Assembly: GCF_009762775.1 (NCBI RefSeq)
Contig: NZ_CP046401.1
Coordinates: 1,550,001 to 1,614,000, forward strand
DNA length: 64,000 nucleotides
From: Maribellus comscasis
GTDB lineage: Bacteria > Bacteroidota > Bacteroidia > Bacteroidales > Prolixibacteraceae
Direction: 5' to 3'
Notes under the pieces: generated by a model
What the model was told of the DNA's origin: nothing
Database searches by the model: none
Seen by the model: the letters and a program-made list of their open reading frames with translations, nothing else
Shown here: positions 38,428 through 48,101 of the stretch, in pieces
Position numbering within the stretch: position 1 is the first letter of the stretch
Layout: each line of letters starts with the position of its first letter
Made by a program: the position numbers and the translations under genes

Positions 38428-38790
38428 TTATTTTTTACTGTTCTCTATTTCTTCAATTAACTTTTTTAATTCTTCCAGCGAAAGATTTTCATCTTCTACC
38501 AAAAGAGAGACCACATTTTCATACGAATTATCAAAGTACTTTTTCACCACTCTCCCGAGTGTTTTTTTGCTGTATTCCTGTTTGGTAACAGCTGCAAAAT
38601 ATCGGTATGTATTTCCAAACTGTTCATGGTCAATAAATCCCTTTTCCTCTAAACTTCGAACAATAGTGGAAAGGGTGTTGTAATGCAGTTTCTGTTCGGT
38701 GTAAAATTCCTTTAACTCTTTTACAAACATTGGGCCCTTCTCCCAAAACAGGTACATAATTTCCTCTTCCTTTTGCGTGAGTTTTTTCAT
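38428..38790 (-). CDS. BlaI/MecI-family winged-helix repressor
   Basis: This 120-residue protein starts MKKLTQKEEEIMYLFWEKG, the classical BlaI beginning. It continues with the winged-helix HYNTLSTIVRSLEEKGFIDHE and ends in a dimerisation tail (YENVVSLLVEDENLSLEELK). It represses its own operon with the M56 peptidase gene. Its probable operators are the dyads at 38974-39032, about 185-240 bp upstream. An intervening leader of about 170 nt is implied by the proposed promoter. Confidence 0.94.
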   Translation of the reverse strand: MKKLTQKEEEIMYLFWEKGPMFVKELKEFYTEQKLHYNTLSTIVRSLEEKGFIDHEQFGNTYRYFAAVTKQEYSKKTLGRVVKKYFDNSYENVVSLLVEDENLSLEELKKLIEEIENSKK

Positions 38791-38966
38791 AGCTAAACAA
38801 CCTTCTATTATGACTCCCCTGTTTCATCCGGCATTCTTTCAAAATATCCGGCGTCAATTGCACCTGCAATAATCTGAGGCATTTGTTGCCGGAAAGCTCA
38901 AAGACGTAACGACAAAAACAGAGGCTATCTTTAAATTTGAACTATCATTTTTCAGGAACAACAAAA

Positions 38967-38997
38967 CAAATATAACTATATTTTATAGTTTATCAAC
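38967..38997 (-). promoter_or_regulatory. Promoter of the blaI/blaR-like operon
   Basis: On the minus strand TATATTTG (38967-38974) is a perfect TAnnTTTG -7 element. GTTG (38994-38997), 19 bp upstream, matches three of four bases of the -33 TTTG element. The first operator dyad fills the spacer, an ideal position for repression. Confidence 0.65.
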
Positions 38998-39032
38998 TAT
39001 TAAGAATAGTTACTCTACTAAAAAGAATAGTT
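38974..39032. promoter_or_regulatory. Three BlaI-type operator dyads at 21-bp spacing
   Basis: Dyad 1 is AACTATA-TTT-TATAGTT (38974-38990, perfect). Dyad 2 is AACTATT-AAG-AATAGTT (38995-39011, perfect). Dyad 3 is TACTAAA-AAG-AATAGTT (39016-39032), with a perfect right half and four of seven matches on the left. The centres are 38982, 39003 and 39024, so they are exactly 21 bp apart, about two helical turns. This phasing favours cooperative binding on one DNA face. Confidence 0.75.
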
Positions 39033-39106
39033 TTCATTGATGTTGTCGTCACCAAAATTGAACCAAAATAAAGACTTAGAAACGGTTTAAAAACCGCTGG
39101 TCACAT

Positions 39107-39135
39107 AAAAAAAGCCCGGTTTTTCCGGGCTTTTT
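39107..39135. terminator. Bidirectional intrinsic terminator
   Basis: A GCCCGG/CCGGGC stem with flanking A and T runs (seven A before, five T after) surrounds a five-T loop. It lies just downstream of the VPS10-like gene on the minus strand and should end its transcript. Confidence 0.85.
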
Positions 39136-39162
39136 AGTTACTTTATAAACAGCTTTGTATTT

Positions 39163-42100
39163 TTATTTATTCCAAACCGGCATCCGTCCGGGAGTCCATG
39201 GAGCATTTATTTTATTTAACTCAGCTTCCAATGCCGGAATATCTTGTTCAACAATTTTTTTCAAGGCATTTAAAACGGGTGAGAATTCCTCAGCAAGAAT
39301 TTCATAGCCTTCTTTTTCAGTTGTGGTGATTCCGCTTGTTGAACCGTAATGTGCATAAGTAATATTGCCTAACCTGTCGTTGATTGGCACCTGGCCCGGC
39401 GGAACTTCTTCCCCGCTGGCTTTGGCCGGAACACCATTCATTTTGAAATTAAGTTCTTCCAGTTCTTTACCCAGCGCCCGCGCTCTATCCATCAATTCCT
39501 GACTGACAGCCGGCGTTGAATAAATGGCTTGTTTAATATGTTCCACTCTTGAACTCATATCCTCAATCATCTGCCCTGTTCCAATCACTGCAATCGCAAG
39601 TTTGCTCACTTTTTGTGCAAATTCAACATTCTCCTGATAGTTTCCTGCCGGCAGAGTAGTATTGTTCAATTTTTTACAAACAAATCCAACCGGCTCTGCC
39701 AGAGTAGTCAACTCCCCTTCGTGCCACATCTGCAAGCCTACTTTGTATGTTCCCGGCATGGCCAGAATTCCACCTCCCCGACGGCCACCACGTCCTGCCG
39801 AAGCCGGATTAAAACTGCCGTTTACACGAACGCTTGTCGGCATAGAATAACGTAAATCCCAATTGATTCTGTTTATTCCTTTTGATGGGGAAGTTGTAAT
39901 TTGTCTGACTTCATTATTATTTGTGTCATAGATGGTAAAAATCAGATGGCTTGGTTCTTCCTTATCTTCCAGTTGCAGTTCTCTCCAGGTAGGTTGCGGA
40001 ATCGGTTTTCCTTCTTTAAACAATTTCTTTTCTTCTTCCTTTCGAAGTTGTTTTTTAGTTTTCGGAACTTCTTTCAAATAATAGGTAAATGTGGCTCCGT
40101 ATTCCGGATTTGGTGCCTTGAAGTATGTACTCCCCTGGTTATCCTTGTTACTGTCCTGAATATACAACAGCGCATCTTTTACAGGAAATATTTTTGCCTC
40201 CAGTGCCGCCATTTCGCGTGAAACTTCGCGCAGCGGGCTATAATTATCAAGAATATAAAATCCACGACCAAATGTAGCCAGCACCAGGTCACTTTCACGT
40301 TCCTGTATAGCAATGTCGCGAACGGCAATGGTCGGAATTCCGGATTTTAACTGCACCCAGTTTTCACCGTTATCAATTGTAAAAAACACACCAAATTCAG
40401 TTCCTGCAAAAAGTAATTCGGGGCGAATAAAATCCTGAACAATGGTATGAGCTGTTCCGTTTTCAGGAAGATTGCCACTAATGGAAGTCCAGGTTTGTCC
40501 TTTATCGGTACTTTTATAAATGTAAGGTTTAAAATCGTCGCGTTTTAAATTATCAAAAGTGGCGTAAACCACATTTTCATCAAAACGATCGGGCCAAATG
40601 TCACTCACGTATGTATGTTCCGGCACACCGGGAAACGATTTTACCTGTGTCCAGGAATCGCCTCCGTTTTCGGTAACTGAAATCACTCCGTCGTCGGTTC
40701 CTGCATAAAGTAAACCTTCTTTAACAGGCGACTCTGCCAGCGACACAATGGTTCCCCACTGCGATGTTGAAACGTCTTTTGCAACTGCGTCGGCAGGCCA
40801 GTATTTTCCCATCACCGGGAAACTATTCCGATCCACCTGCGCGGTTAAATCGTCACTGATAACTTTCCATGTATCACCTCGGTCTTCGCTTCTGAAAACC
40901 TTGTTCGCAGCCATATAAACACGGGTTCCTTTGTGCGGGCTTACAAATAATGGAGTATTCCAGTTCCACTTATATGTCAGTTCATTTTTTCTCTCACGTG
41001 GCTTAATATTAATGGCTTCCTTGCTCTTTTTATCATAGCGGTATACATTTCCATATTGGTATTCGGTATAAACGATATCCGGGTTTTCCGGTTCGGTAGC
41101 CACCCAAAATCCATCGCCGCCCAGTGTCACAATCCACTCATCATTGATTACACCATCACGCATAATATTTTGAGAAGGTCCTCCCATTGAGTTATTGTCC
41201 TGAGTACCGCCATAAACGTTGTAAAAAGGTTCCGCATTGTCCACATGAACACGATAAAACTGCGTAACCGGGAGGTTTTCTTTAAAATCGAAAGTAGTGC
41301 CTGAATCCCAGGTCTCATAAATACCTCCGTCTCCACCTATCAAATAATGTTCGGTATCAGCAGGATCTACCCAGATGGCATGATCATCAACATGTCTTCC
41401 GTCGGTACTGATTCGATTCCAGTTTTTACCTGCATCAGTTGTAACCCTCGATACAGTTTCTGTTGAATAGACTTTATCGACATCCTTCGGATCACAAACT
41501 ATTTCGTTATAATATTGCCCGCTCGAATGATAGTCACCCATTTTTTCCCAACTTTCTCCTTTGTCTGTTGAGCGAAAAAACCCGCCTTTATCGTCAGCTG
41601 CTTCTACGATTAAATAAACAACATTTGGATCAACGGGGGAAACATCAATTCCCATTCCACCAATGTCAACGGATGGAAGGCCTTTCATAACTTTTCTCCA
41701 GTTTTCGCCACCATCGGTTGACTTATAAACAGCTGATTCCGGGCCACCGCCGATTTTTGTAAACGATGTTCTGCGACGTTGCTCTGCTGTGGCGTACATA
41801 ATGTCAGGATTGGAAGGATCCATAAGAACATTGTTTACTCCTGTATTCTCACTTATTTCAAGAACTTTATTCCAGTTTTCACCCCCATCAACGGTTTTAT
41901 ACAAACCGCGGTCGCCACCCGGGCCCCATGCAGAACCTTCAGCCGCGACAAAAACAACATCTGAATTCCGGGGATCAATCACAATTCCACCAATCTGACG
42001 GCTCTCTTTCAATCCCATATTTTTGAAAGACTTACCTCCATCCAACGATTTGTATACGCCATCTCCATAACCTAATGCACGTTGATGATTATTTTCACCG

Positions 42101-42456
42101 GTTCCAACCCAGAGCACATTTGCATTATTTGGATCAAGTTCTACAATTCCAATAGAATAAGCTCCATAACCATCAAAAATGGGTTTCCAGGTTGTTCCGT
42201 TATTTGTAGTTTTCCAAACATTACCGCTTGCTACTCCTACATAATACTCTTTGGGATTGTCGGGATTTACGGCAAAATCGGCAATTCGTCCACTTGCCCA
42301 GGCTGGTCCGATATTGCGGAATTTTAAACCACTCACCAAACTGCTGGTGATAATGGTATCACCCTTTGCTTTCGTTTCTTCTTTCTTTTTTCCAAAAGTC
42401 ACTGTCGAAACAAAAAAAACAGCAACCAGAATAAGTACAAATCTTCTCATAATCAT
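39163..42456 (-). CDS. Exported VPS10/sortilin-like BNR-repeat beta-propeller protein
   Basis: This 1097-residue protein has a signal peptide (about 1-22, ending VTFG). At least eleven Asp-box (BNR) repeats of the form S/T.D.G..W are visible, for example TTNNGTTWKP, SLDGGKSFKN, TVDGGENWNK, STDKGESWEK, TENGGDSWTQ and TIDNGENWVQ. These form sortilin/VPS10-type propellers over about residues 60-720. The C-terminal 350 residues contain a lysine-rich linker and a glycine/arginine-rich stretch (AGRGGRRGGGIL). Such proteins are common in marine Bacteroidota, and their ligand or activity is mostly undefined. No sialidase catalytic set was recognised. Confidence 0.85.
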   Translation of the reverse strand: MIMRRFVLILVAVFFVSTVTFGKKKEETKAKGDTIITSSLVSGLKFRNIGPAWASGRIADFAVNPDNPKEYYVGVASGNVWKTTNNGTTWKPIFDGYGAYSIGIVELDPNNANVLWVGTGENNHQRALGYGDGVYKSLDGGKSFKNMGLKESRQIGGIVIDPRNSDVVFVAAEGSAWGPGGDRGLYKTVDGGENWNKVLEISENTGVNNVLMDPSNPDIMYATAEQRRRTSFTKIGGGPESAVYKSTDGGENWRKVMKGLPSVDIGGMGIDVSPVDPNVVYLIVEAADDKGGFFRSTDKGESWEKMGDYHSSGQYYNEIVCDPKDVDKVYSTETVSRVTTDAGKNWNRISTDGRHVDDHAIWVDPADTEHYLIGGDGGIYETWDSGTTFDFKENLPVTQFYRVHVDNAEPFYNVYGGTQDNNSMGGPSQNIMRDGVINDEWIVTLGGDGFWVATEPENPDIVYTEYQYGNVYRYDKKSKEAINIKPRERKNELTYKWNWNTPLFVSPHKGTRVYMAANKVFRSEDRGDTWKVISDDLTAQVDRNSFPVMGKYWPADAVAKDVSTSQWGTIVSLAESPVKEGLLYAGTDDGVISVTENGGDSWTQVKSFPGVPEHTYVSDIWPDRFDENVVYATFDNLKRDDFKPYIYKSTDKGQTWTSISGNLPENGTAHTIVQDFIRPELLFAGTEFGVFFTIDNGENWVQLKSGIPTIAVRDIAIQERESDLVLATFGRGFYILDNYSPLREVSREMAALEAKIFPVKDALLYIQDSNKDNQGSTYFKAPNPEYGATFTYYLKEVPKTKKQLRKEEEKKLFKEGKPIPQPTWRELQLEDKEEPSHLIFTIYDTNNNEVRQITTSPSKGINRINWDLRYSMPTSVRVNGSFNPASAGRGGRRGGGILAMPGTYKVGLQMWHEGELTTLAEPVGFVCKKLNNTTLPAGNYQENVEFAQKVSKLAIAVIGTGQMIEDMSSRVEHIKQAIYSTPAVSQELMDRARALGKELEELNFKMNGVPAKASGEEVPPGQVPINDRLGNITYAHYGSTSGITTTEKEGYEILAEEFSPVLNALKKIVEQDIPALEAELNKINAPWTPGRMPVWNK

Positions 42457-42620
42457 TTATTTAGTTTAATATTTTTTTCGGGATATTCAGCTAATTCAAA
42501 AACAAACTCAAAAAATACAAATGAAAAACTAAGTCAAACAGGACGAATGTCACGATACACACATTTTTTCAGAAAAATATATCTGCATTGCGACACAAAG
42601 CTTTCGTATTTTGAAAATGC

Positions 42621-45374
42621 TTAAAAACCGGAAACAAAATCATAAGTCCCGGACCCAATCCGGTATACAACCCTGTTTTTGTCCAATTTTATGAATTTAA
42701 AAATATCGCTGTTATTCAAAGGCAAACCACCTTCGGTAACAGCGGCAACAGAATTACCGGGAATATAAACAATTGCTGAAGTATTGGCGGGGATTTCAAC
42801 TTTCCAGCGAAACTTATTGTTTGTTTTTTCCCAACTGCTTTTGATTAAACCATAATTTGAACGGTAACTTGCGTTTACAAAATCAAGCCCTTCAATTATT
42901 TCAGGTTTCATAATAATTTGCTTAAACCCGGGAGCTTCAGAACCGGATTTTATTCCTGCCAAATTTTCGTAATACCAAATCAATAAATCGCCAAGCATCA
43001 TAACGTGGTTATACGAATTCATATCGGGTGCTGCCGAGTTTCCGTTCCATAACTCCCAAATTGTAGTTGCTCCGTTTTCAATCATATATCCCCAACTCGG
43101 ATAAGTCTTATTTGTTGCCAGTTGATAAGCCAGGTCTGCCCGCCCGTTTCCCGTTAATGTCCGCATCAACCACTGCACTCCAATCATACCAGTGCTAAGA
43201 TGTCCGTCATTCTCTTTTTCAATTATTTCAACAATGGTATTAAATACTTTTTGCTCATGACTCCCGGGAACCATGCCGAAATAAAGAGGTAATAAATTTT
43301 CAGTTAATTTATTTTCACCATAAAACGAACTCCGGGAATTAAAAAAATGCTCGTTAAACCCTTTTTTTATTTTTTGGGCTAATTCTTCATGTACCTCCAT
43401 ATCTTCAACTTGTCCGGAAATGAGAGCAAATTTCTGCATCAATTGCATAAAATAATAATAGTATGCTGTGGCAATCAAAGTGCTAGGGTATTTTACATTA
43501 GCTGTTTTTCCCATTCCTTCTTCAATGGTAACAGGGGGCTCACACCAGTCGCCATAACTATCTTTGGTTACTATAAAATCATTATTCATGTACCTTTCTT
43601 TCATATACTCCAGCCACTTTTTCATGGCAGCATAATTCTCCACGATTCCGCGTTCATAACCAAACTGAGTGTAAAGCATATCGGCCACCATTAAAAAAGT
43701 GCCGGGCCAGGTCATGTTATCAGAGTAGTATTTCCAATACGCCGGAGCCACATCGCAAATGCTGCCATCTTTTTTTTGCGAAAGACGAATATCATCAAGC
43801 CATTTTGCATATAAATTCTCATTTCCAAAAAGGAAACTTTCTCCGTAACAACCAATTGCACGATCGCCCAGCCAGGGCTCCCTTTCATTTCGCTGCGGAC
43901 AATCAACCGGAACTCCTTTGTAATTCCCGTTTATTCCCCACCATGCATTTTTAAAAATCTGGTTAAGTAATAAATTTGAACTCTCAAAAGTCCCACTGTT
44001 TTCAATGTTATTGTAAACAACTTCTCCGATAAAATTCGCCAAATCCGGTTTTCCAGGGTAACCGGTAACCTCTACATAACGAAAACCATGGTAAACAAAA
44101 GTCGGATTCCATTCTTCTGTCTCTTCACCTTTCAGCGTGTAAACATCAGTTGATTTTGCATCCCGCAGGTTGTCGATCACAATTTCATTTTTATCGTTTA
44201 CAATTTCGGCAAATTTCAAGCTTATCTGCGCGCCTCTCTCTCCCCTCACTTTAAACCTTATCCAGCCCACCATATTTTGCCCCATGTCGAGTACAAATTT
44301 CTCTGGTGTCAGATGTGTGATTGAAACCGGTTTAACAATTGCCATTACATTCATATTTTCATTCATCTGGGCTTCGATATCTCCCGGAGGGCCATCAACC
44401 ACCTCTGCTGTCAACCAGCTTTTCTCGTCAAAACCCACCTTGTTCCATCCGGGCATTTCTTTACGTGCGTCATATTCTTCGCCATCGTATTCGTTATTGC
44501 TTCGAATCGGCCCGTCGGCGGTTCCTTTCCACGTTTCATCAGAAACAACAAAGTCTTTTGTCCCATCAACGTAATCTATTTCAAGCTGAAACAGCATTTT
44601 AGGATAACCAAAATCCTTTATTTTGTAGAATTTATATTTACGGCAAGAATAAAATTTGCCATTTCCCAGAATTATACCGATTGCGTTTTTGCCCGGTTGG
44701 ATCTCCCCGGTAACATCAAAAACATTGTATTTAACATTTTTTGAAAAATCGGTTGGCGTGGGAGCCAACTCCTGGGTTCCAATTTTTTCGCCATTAAAAA
44801 ACAATTCATACAAACCAAGCCCTACAATGTAAGCTTTTGCTGACAGTACTTCTTTTTTTACTTCAAACTCTCTACGAAAATATCTTGCTGAGAGTTTTGA
44901 AAAAACAGCCTCCTCGTCCCAGGGAAAAGCACGCTCAAAACCAATCCAGCTGCCCATCCAACTATTTTGATACCGCAAGCCCACCGACCAAAATGCCGGC
45001 TCGCTCCATTTGCTTTCACCTATTGGAGTCCAAACTTTTACCTTCCAGTAACAGGTTTCGCGTTCTTTTAACTCGCTACCCTTAAATAAAACGTTTACAG
45101 ATTTATCCGAATGTACCTTCCCTGAATTCCATACATCTCCAATATTTTCTTTCAACTTTCCGGGACTGGACGAAACGATAATTTGATAATGTGTTTGGAC
45201 AATTCCTCTTTGTTCGCCTAAAATTTCCCAACTCAATCGAGGGTTTCGGGCCTCAACAGCCAGAGGATTGACACGCATCTCGGTTTTCAGGTTTTCAACC
45301 TTAACTTCAGATGCCAGTAAATTTTGGGCTGCAAAATTAAAAAGCAGAAGAAAAATAAGCCAGACTTTTTTCAC
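42621..45374 (-). CDS. GH78 alpha-L-rhamnosidase
   Basis: This 917-residue protein begins at GTG 45374; an in-frame TGA lies six bases upstream and the next residues form a signal peptide (to about 21). The GH78 signature is clear: VPVDCPQRNEREPWLGDRAIG in the catalytic (alpha/alpha)6 domain with its acidic residues, and ENGATTIWELWNG later. N-terminal beta-sandwich domains (about 20-400) precede it, as usual in the family. It should release terminal L-rhamnose from glycans in the periplasm or outside. It is not adjacent to a susC/susD pair. A perfect -7 element lies at 45401-45408. Confidence 0.95.
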   Translation of the reverse strand: MKKVWLIFLLLFNFAAQNLLASEVKVENLKTEMRVNPLAVEARNPRLSWEILGEQRGIVQTHYQIIVSSSPGKLKENIGDVWNSGKVHSDKSVNVLFKGSELKERETCYWKVKVWTPIGESKWSEPAFWSVGLRYQNSWMGSWIGFERAFPWDEEAVFSKLSARYFRREFEVKKEVLSAKAYIVGLGLYELFFNGEKIGTQELAPTPTDFSKNVKYNVFDVTGEIQPGKNAIGIILGNGKFYSCRKYKFYKIKDFGYPKMLFQLEIDYVDGTKDFVVSDETWKGTADGPIRSNNEYDGEEYDARKEMPGWNKVGFDEKSWLTAEVVDGPPGDIEAQMNENMNVMAIVKPVSITHLTPEKFVLDMGQNMVGWIRFKVRGERGAQISLKFAEIVNDKNEIVIDNLRDAKSTDVYTLKGEETEEWNPTFVYHGFRYVEVTGYPGKPDLANFIGEVVYNNIENSGTFESSNLLLNQIFKNAWWGINGNYKGVPVDCPQRNEREPWLGDRAIGCYGESFLFGNENLYAKWLDDIRLSQKKDGSICDVAPAYWKYYSDNMTWPGTFLMVADMLYTQFGYERGIVENYAAMKKWLEYMKERYMNNDFIVTKDSYGDWCEPPVTIEEGMGKTANVKYPSTLIATAYYYYFMQLMQKFALISGQVEDMEVHEELAQKIKKGFNEHFFNSRSSFYGENKLTENLLPLYFGMVPGSHEQKVFNTIVEIIEKENDGHLSTGMIGVQWLMRTLTGNGRADLAYQLATNKTYPSWGYMIENGATTIWELWNGNSAAPDMNSYNHVMMLGDLLIWYYENLAGIKSGSEAPGFKQIIMKPEIIEGLDFVNASYRSNYGLIKSSWEKTNNKFRWKVEIPANTSAIVYIPGNSVAAVTEGGLPLNNSDIFKFIKLDKNRVVYRIGSGTYDFVSGF

Positions 45375-45400
45375 GATTCAGGAATTTAAGTAGTTATTCC

Positions 45401-45431
45401 CAAATGTAAAAAATTAGTTTATTAAATCGAA
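45401..45431 (-). promoter_or_regulatory. Promoter of the GH78 gene
   Basis: TACATTTG on the minus strand (45401-45408) fits TAnnTTTG. TTCG (45428-45431), 19 bp upstream, matches three of four bases of the -33 element. It lies 27 bp before the GTG start. Confidence 0.55.
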
Positions 45432-45483
45432 GCGTTTATATCCGACATGAAATTCTGAGAGAAAAGTCTCAATAAAATACAAA

Positions 45484-46233
45484 CTAAAAGTTCAGCACCT
45501 CTTTCAGGTTCTTGTAACCGGTTTTACTTACTTTCAGTTTTGTTTTGTCATGTAGAATTACAATATAAGATTCCTTTTCATATTGCTGTATCTCATTGAT
45601 TTCATCAACCTTAACAATATAGGAACGGTGAATACGAATAAAATCATTGGGATTAAGGGCGGCCTCAAAATATTTCATCGTTTTTTGTTTCATATAGCGC
45701 CCTTCTGTTGTATAAATCATTACATAATCGTCCATTGACTCTATATACCGCACCTGATCGACCGGAGAAATGTGAATTTTATGGCGATCTTTCACCACAA
45801 TCCTGTCCAGATATTCTTCTTTTGGAAAATCACTCACTTTATCGGCAACATCAGAGCTTACACCCTCTTTTTGAATTCGTTCGACCACTTTGTCAACTGC
45901 TTCAGTCAGCCTGTCTTTTGAATAAGGTTTCAGCAAATAATCGGCCGCATTATATTCAAACGCTTTTAACGCATATTGGTCATAGGCAGTGGCAAAAATT
46001 ATATTGGGTTTATGTTCCAGTAACTCCAACATTTCAAATCCGGTAATTTTTGGCATCTGTATATCAAGAAAAACCAAATCCGGTTTTAATTCGTTGATCA
46101 CCTTTACTCCTTCAAAACCATTTTCACATTCTCCAATAATTTCAACTTTATCAATCGATTTTAAAAATGATTTTAACAAATTACGGGCTAATTCTTCATC
46201 TTCTACAATTACGGTTTTTAATTTGTCAGCCAT
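45484..46233 (-). CDS. LytTR-family response regulator
   Basis: This 249-residue protein has a receiver domain (1-120) with the acidic pair EDEE near residue 11, the phosphoacceptor Asp57 in LVFLDIQMP, and the Lys in YLLKPYSKD. A C-terminal LytTR DNA-binding domain follows from about 145 (IVVKDRHKIHISPVDQVRYI, then FIRIHRSYIVKVDEI). It is 6 bp downstream of its LytS-type kinase. It is the last gene of the operon with two LiaF/LiaI-like membrane proteins, which suggests an envelope-stress output. Confidence 0.96.
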   Translation of the reverse strand: MADKLKTVIVEDEELARNLLKSFLKSIDKVEIIGECENGFEGVKVINELKPDLVFLDIQMPKITGFEMLELLEHKPNIIFATAYDQYALKAFEYNAADYLLKPYSKDRLTEAVDKVVERIQKEGVSSDVADKVSDFPKEEYLDRIVVKDRHKIHISPVDQVRYIESMDDYVMIYTTEGRYMKQKTMKYFEAALNPNDFIRIHRSYIVKVDEINEIQQYEKESYIVILHDKTKLKVSKTGYKNLKEVLNF

Positions 46234-46239
46234 AACACT

Positions 46240-47289
46240 TTATTTTTGCGGAATAGTTAAAGTTACTACAAATTCTTTTTTATTATCTGAAATTTTTAAG
46301 AGTCCCTGGTTCCCATAAATAATCTGAAGTCTTTCCCGAATATTTCGAAGTCCGATTCCCTCTCCTTTTTTGCTGAGTACATTTGGATCGTATGTGTTTG
46401 ATATAATTACTTCCAGTCCTTTTTCCGTCATTGTACTGACCGTTTTTACATCAACGGGATCAGTTGCTTCGTAAACACCATACTTAATTGCATTTTCATA
46501 CAATGGCTGCAAAATCATATTTGGAATCTCAGCTTTAAATGACTTTTCATCAATTTCAAACGAGGGATTCAGTTTTTTCCCAAACCTCACCTTTTCGATG
46601 TGCAAATACAATTTATTGTTTTCCAGTTCCTGTTTAAAAGAAACCTTTTCATTTTGATCGTGCTTTAAAGAATACCGCATCAATTGCGACAAATTGATAA
46701 CCATCTCCTGCGCCTTTTCCGGATCGGTCATGGTCAAAGACGAAATACTGTTCAGGCTGTTAAAAAGAAAGTGAGGATTTATTTGAGACTTTAGTGCATG
46801 GAGTTCAGCCTCCTTTACAAGTGCCTTTAGTTTTCCTTCGCTTCTTAGTTTTTCTTTAAACCCATTGTAATAATTAATTGCATAAAAAAATACAACATAT
46901 ATGGTGTACATTGCATAACCGGTAAAAATACCATTGGCCATTCTGTTTTGCTCAAACCAACCAACCGGATCCGGATGGAATAACTTTATGGTAACAACAC
47001 CAAAATACATCCATATAAATATGATAATTGATGCAGCAATGGCGTGCGCAAAAACAACCCTCCAGAAACTGTTATTCTCGAGTGTACTGAATTTGATAAC
47101 ATACCATATGGCTGCGCCGATAACTGCAAATGAAAGCATAAAAGCACATACCTGAACAATTGCTTCAACAGCATTAAAATTATTACTTATTGTTAATACA
47201 AGAATATTTGCAACTGCAGCAACTCCCCAGAAAAGACCATAGTAGATTGCTATTCGGGGATTGGTTATAAACGGATGCCTAAAGTCCAT
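46240..47289 (-). CDS. LytS-type sensor histidine kinase
   Basis: This 349-residue protein has four membrane segments in the first 150 residues. A His_kinase-type dimerisation motif follows, LKSQINPHFLFNSLNSISSL, with the phospho-accepting His173. The ATP-binding part ends the protein (PNMILQPLYENAIKYGV, then GEGIGLRNIRERL). No extracellular sensor domain is large enough to bind a bulky ligand, so it probably senses through the membrane or through its LiaF-like neighbour. It is 6 bp upstream of the response regulator gene. Confidence 0.95.
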   Translation of the reverse strand: MDFRHPFITNPRIAIYYGLFWGVAAVANILVLTISNNFNAVEAIVQVCAFMLSFAVIGAAIWYVIKFSTLENNSFWRVVFAHAIAASIIIFIWMYFGVVTIKLFHPDPVGWFEQNRMANGIFTGYAMYTIYVVFFYAINYYNGFKEKLRSEGKLKALVKEAELHALKSQINPHFLFNSLNSISSLTMTDPEKAQEMVINLSQLMRYSLKHDQNEKVSFKQELENNKLYLHIEKVRFGKKLNPSFEIDEKSFKAEIPNMILQPLYENAIKYGVYEATDPVDVKTVSTMTEKGLEVIISNTYDPNVLSKKGEGIGLRNIRERLQIIYGNQGLLKISDNKKEFVVTLTIPQK

Positions 47290-47298
47290 CTTTAAAGT

Positions 47299-48006
47299 TT
47301 AGTAGTGTTTAATTTCAACACCGCCAAAAGCAGTAAAACCTTTTATAATTAATGTTTTTGAAGGGTCTGAGCTCACCTGGTGGGGTGAGGCTCCGCGCTT
47401 GTCAGAGAAACCGCCAAACACGGCTGTTACTTCATTTTTGACAGTCCAGTCAGGCGGAACTTTAAATCCACATCCTCCAAAAACCGAGACAGAATCAATT
47501 ACTGCGCCGTTGGAAGACAAATTTGCATTCCTAAGATCATACTCAGCTCCGCCGAAAATAGTTGTGATTTTGCCTCCGTAAAAGTTCAGGGAGTTGATAA
47601 AAACTTCCCGTCCTCCAAAGACGACAAAATCATCGAAATAATCCATTCCAAGGTTACTCCTGTCGTGCATAACCGGCTCATTTTTCTTTCGGTGAGTAAC
47701 TAAAAGAATGACACCGAGAGCAATGATCAAAACCGGCCATCCAATCCGCCGCAATTCATAAGGAATCGTTACGATTTCAGGAATAAGAAAAAAGCCACCA
47801 AGAACGACCAGAATTGTCCCACTGGTTCTGTTTCCTCCAACCAGAGAAAATACACCAATACCAATTAACAGCATTTGCCACGAGATAAATATGTCGTCCC
47901 AAATATCAGGAATCAAATCCAAACGTTCCAAAATCCAGAATCCCCCGATTGCGATTAAAAATAATCCGAAATAAATTCTTTTCCCCGATGAATTATGATG
48001 TTCCAT
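47299..48006 (-). CDS. LiaF-like membrane protein with C-terminal beta domain
   Basis: This 235-residue protein has four membrane segments in the first half (LiaI/LiaF transmembrane type). The C-terminal soluble half has short repeats with FGG motifs (VVFGGREVFIN, TIFGGAEYDLRN, SVFGGCGFKVP, AVFGGFSDKRG, TAFGGVEIKH). This is the LiaF/cell-wall-active antibiotic response pattern. In Firmicutes LiaF inhibits LiaS. Here a LytS/LytTR pair follows 9 bp downstream, so a similar inhibitory or sensing role is inferred. Confidence 0.85.
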   Translation of the reverse strand: MEHHNSSGKRIYFGLFLIAIGGFWILERLDLIPDIWDDIFISWQMLLIGIGVFSLVGGNRTSGTILVVLGGFFLIPEIVTIPYELRRIGWPVLIIALGVILLVTHRKKNEPVMHDRSNLGMDYFDDFVVFGGREVFINSLNFYGGKITTIFGGAEYDLRNANLSSNGAVIDSVSVFGGCGFKVPPDWTVKNEVTAVFGGFSDKRGASPHQVSSDPSKTLIIKGFTAFGGVEIKHY

Positions 48007-48101
48007 TTTTTCTTATTTACTGTTTCAAATATACCTTTCTTGCCAAACTAATCATTAAAAAACTTTAGTAAAATTGAAGTTTGTGTATTATCGACACAAG
48101 T

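Noticed and set aside
42456..42620. Search for a regulatory RNA between the VPS10-like and GH78 genes
   Set aside because: No hairpin with a T-tract and no promoter box of note was found.
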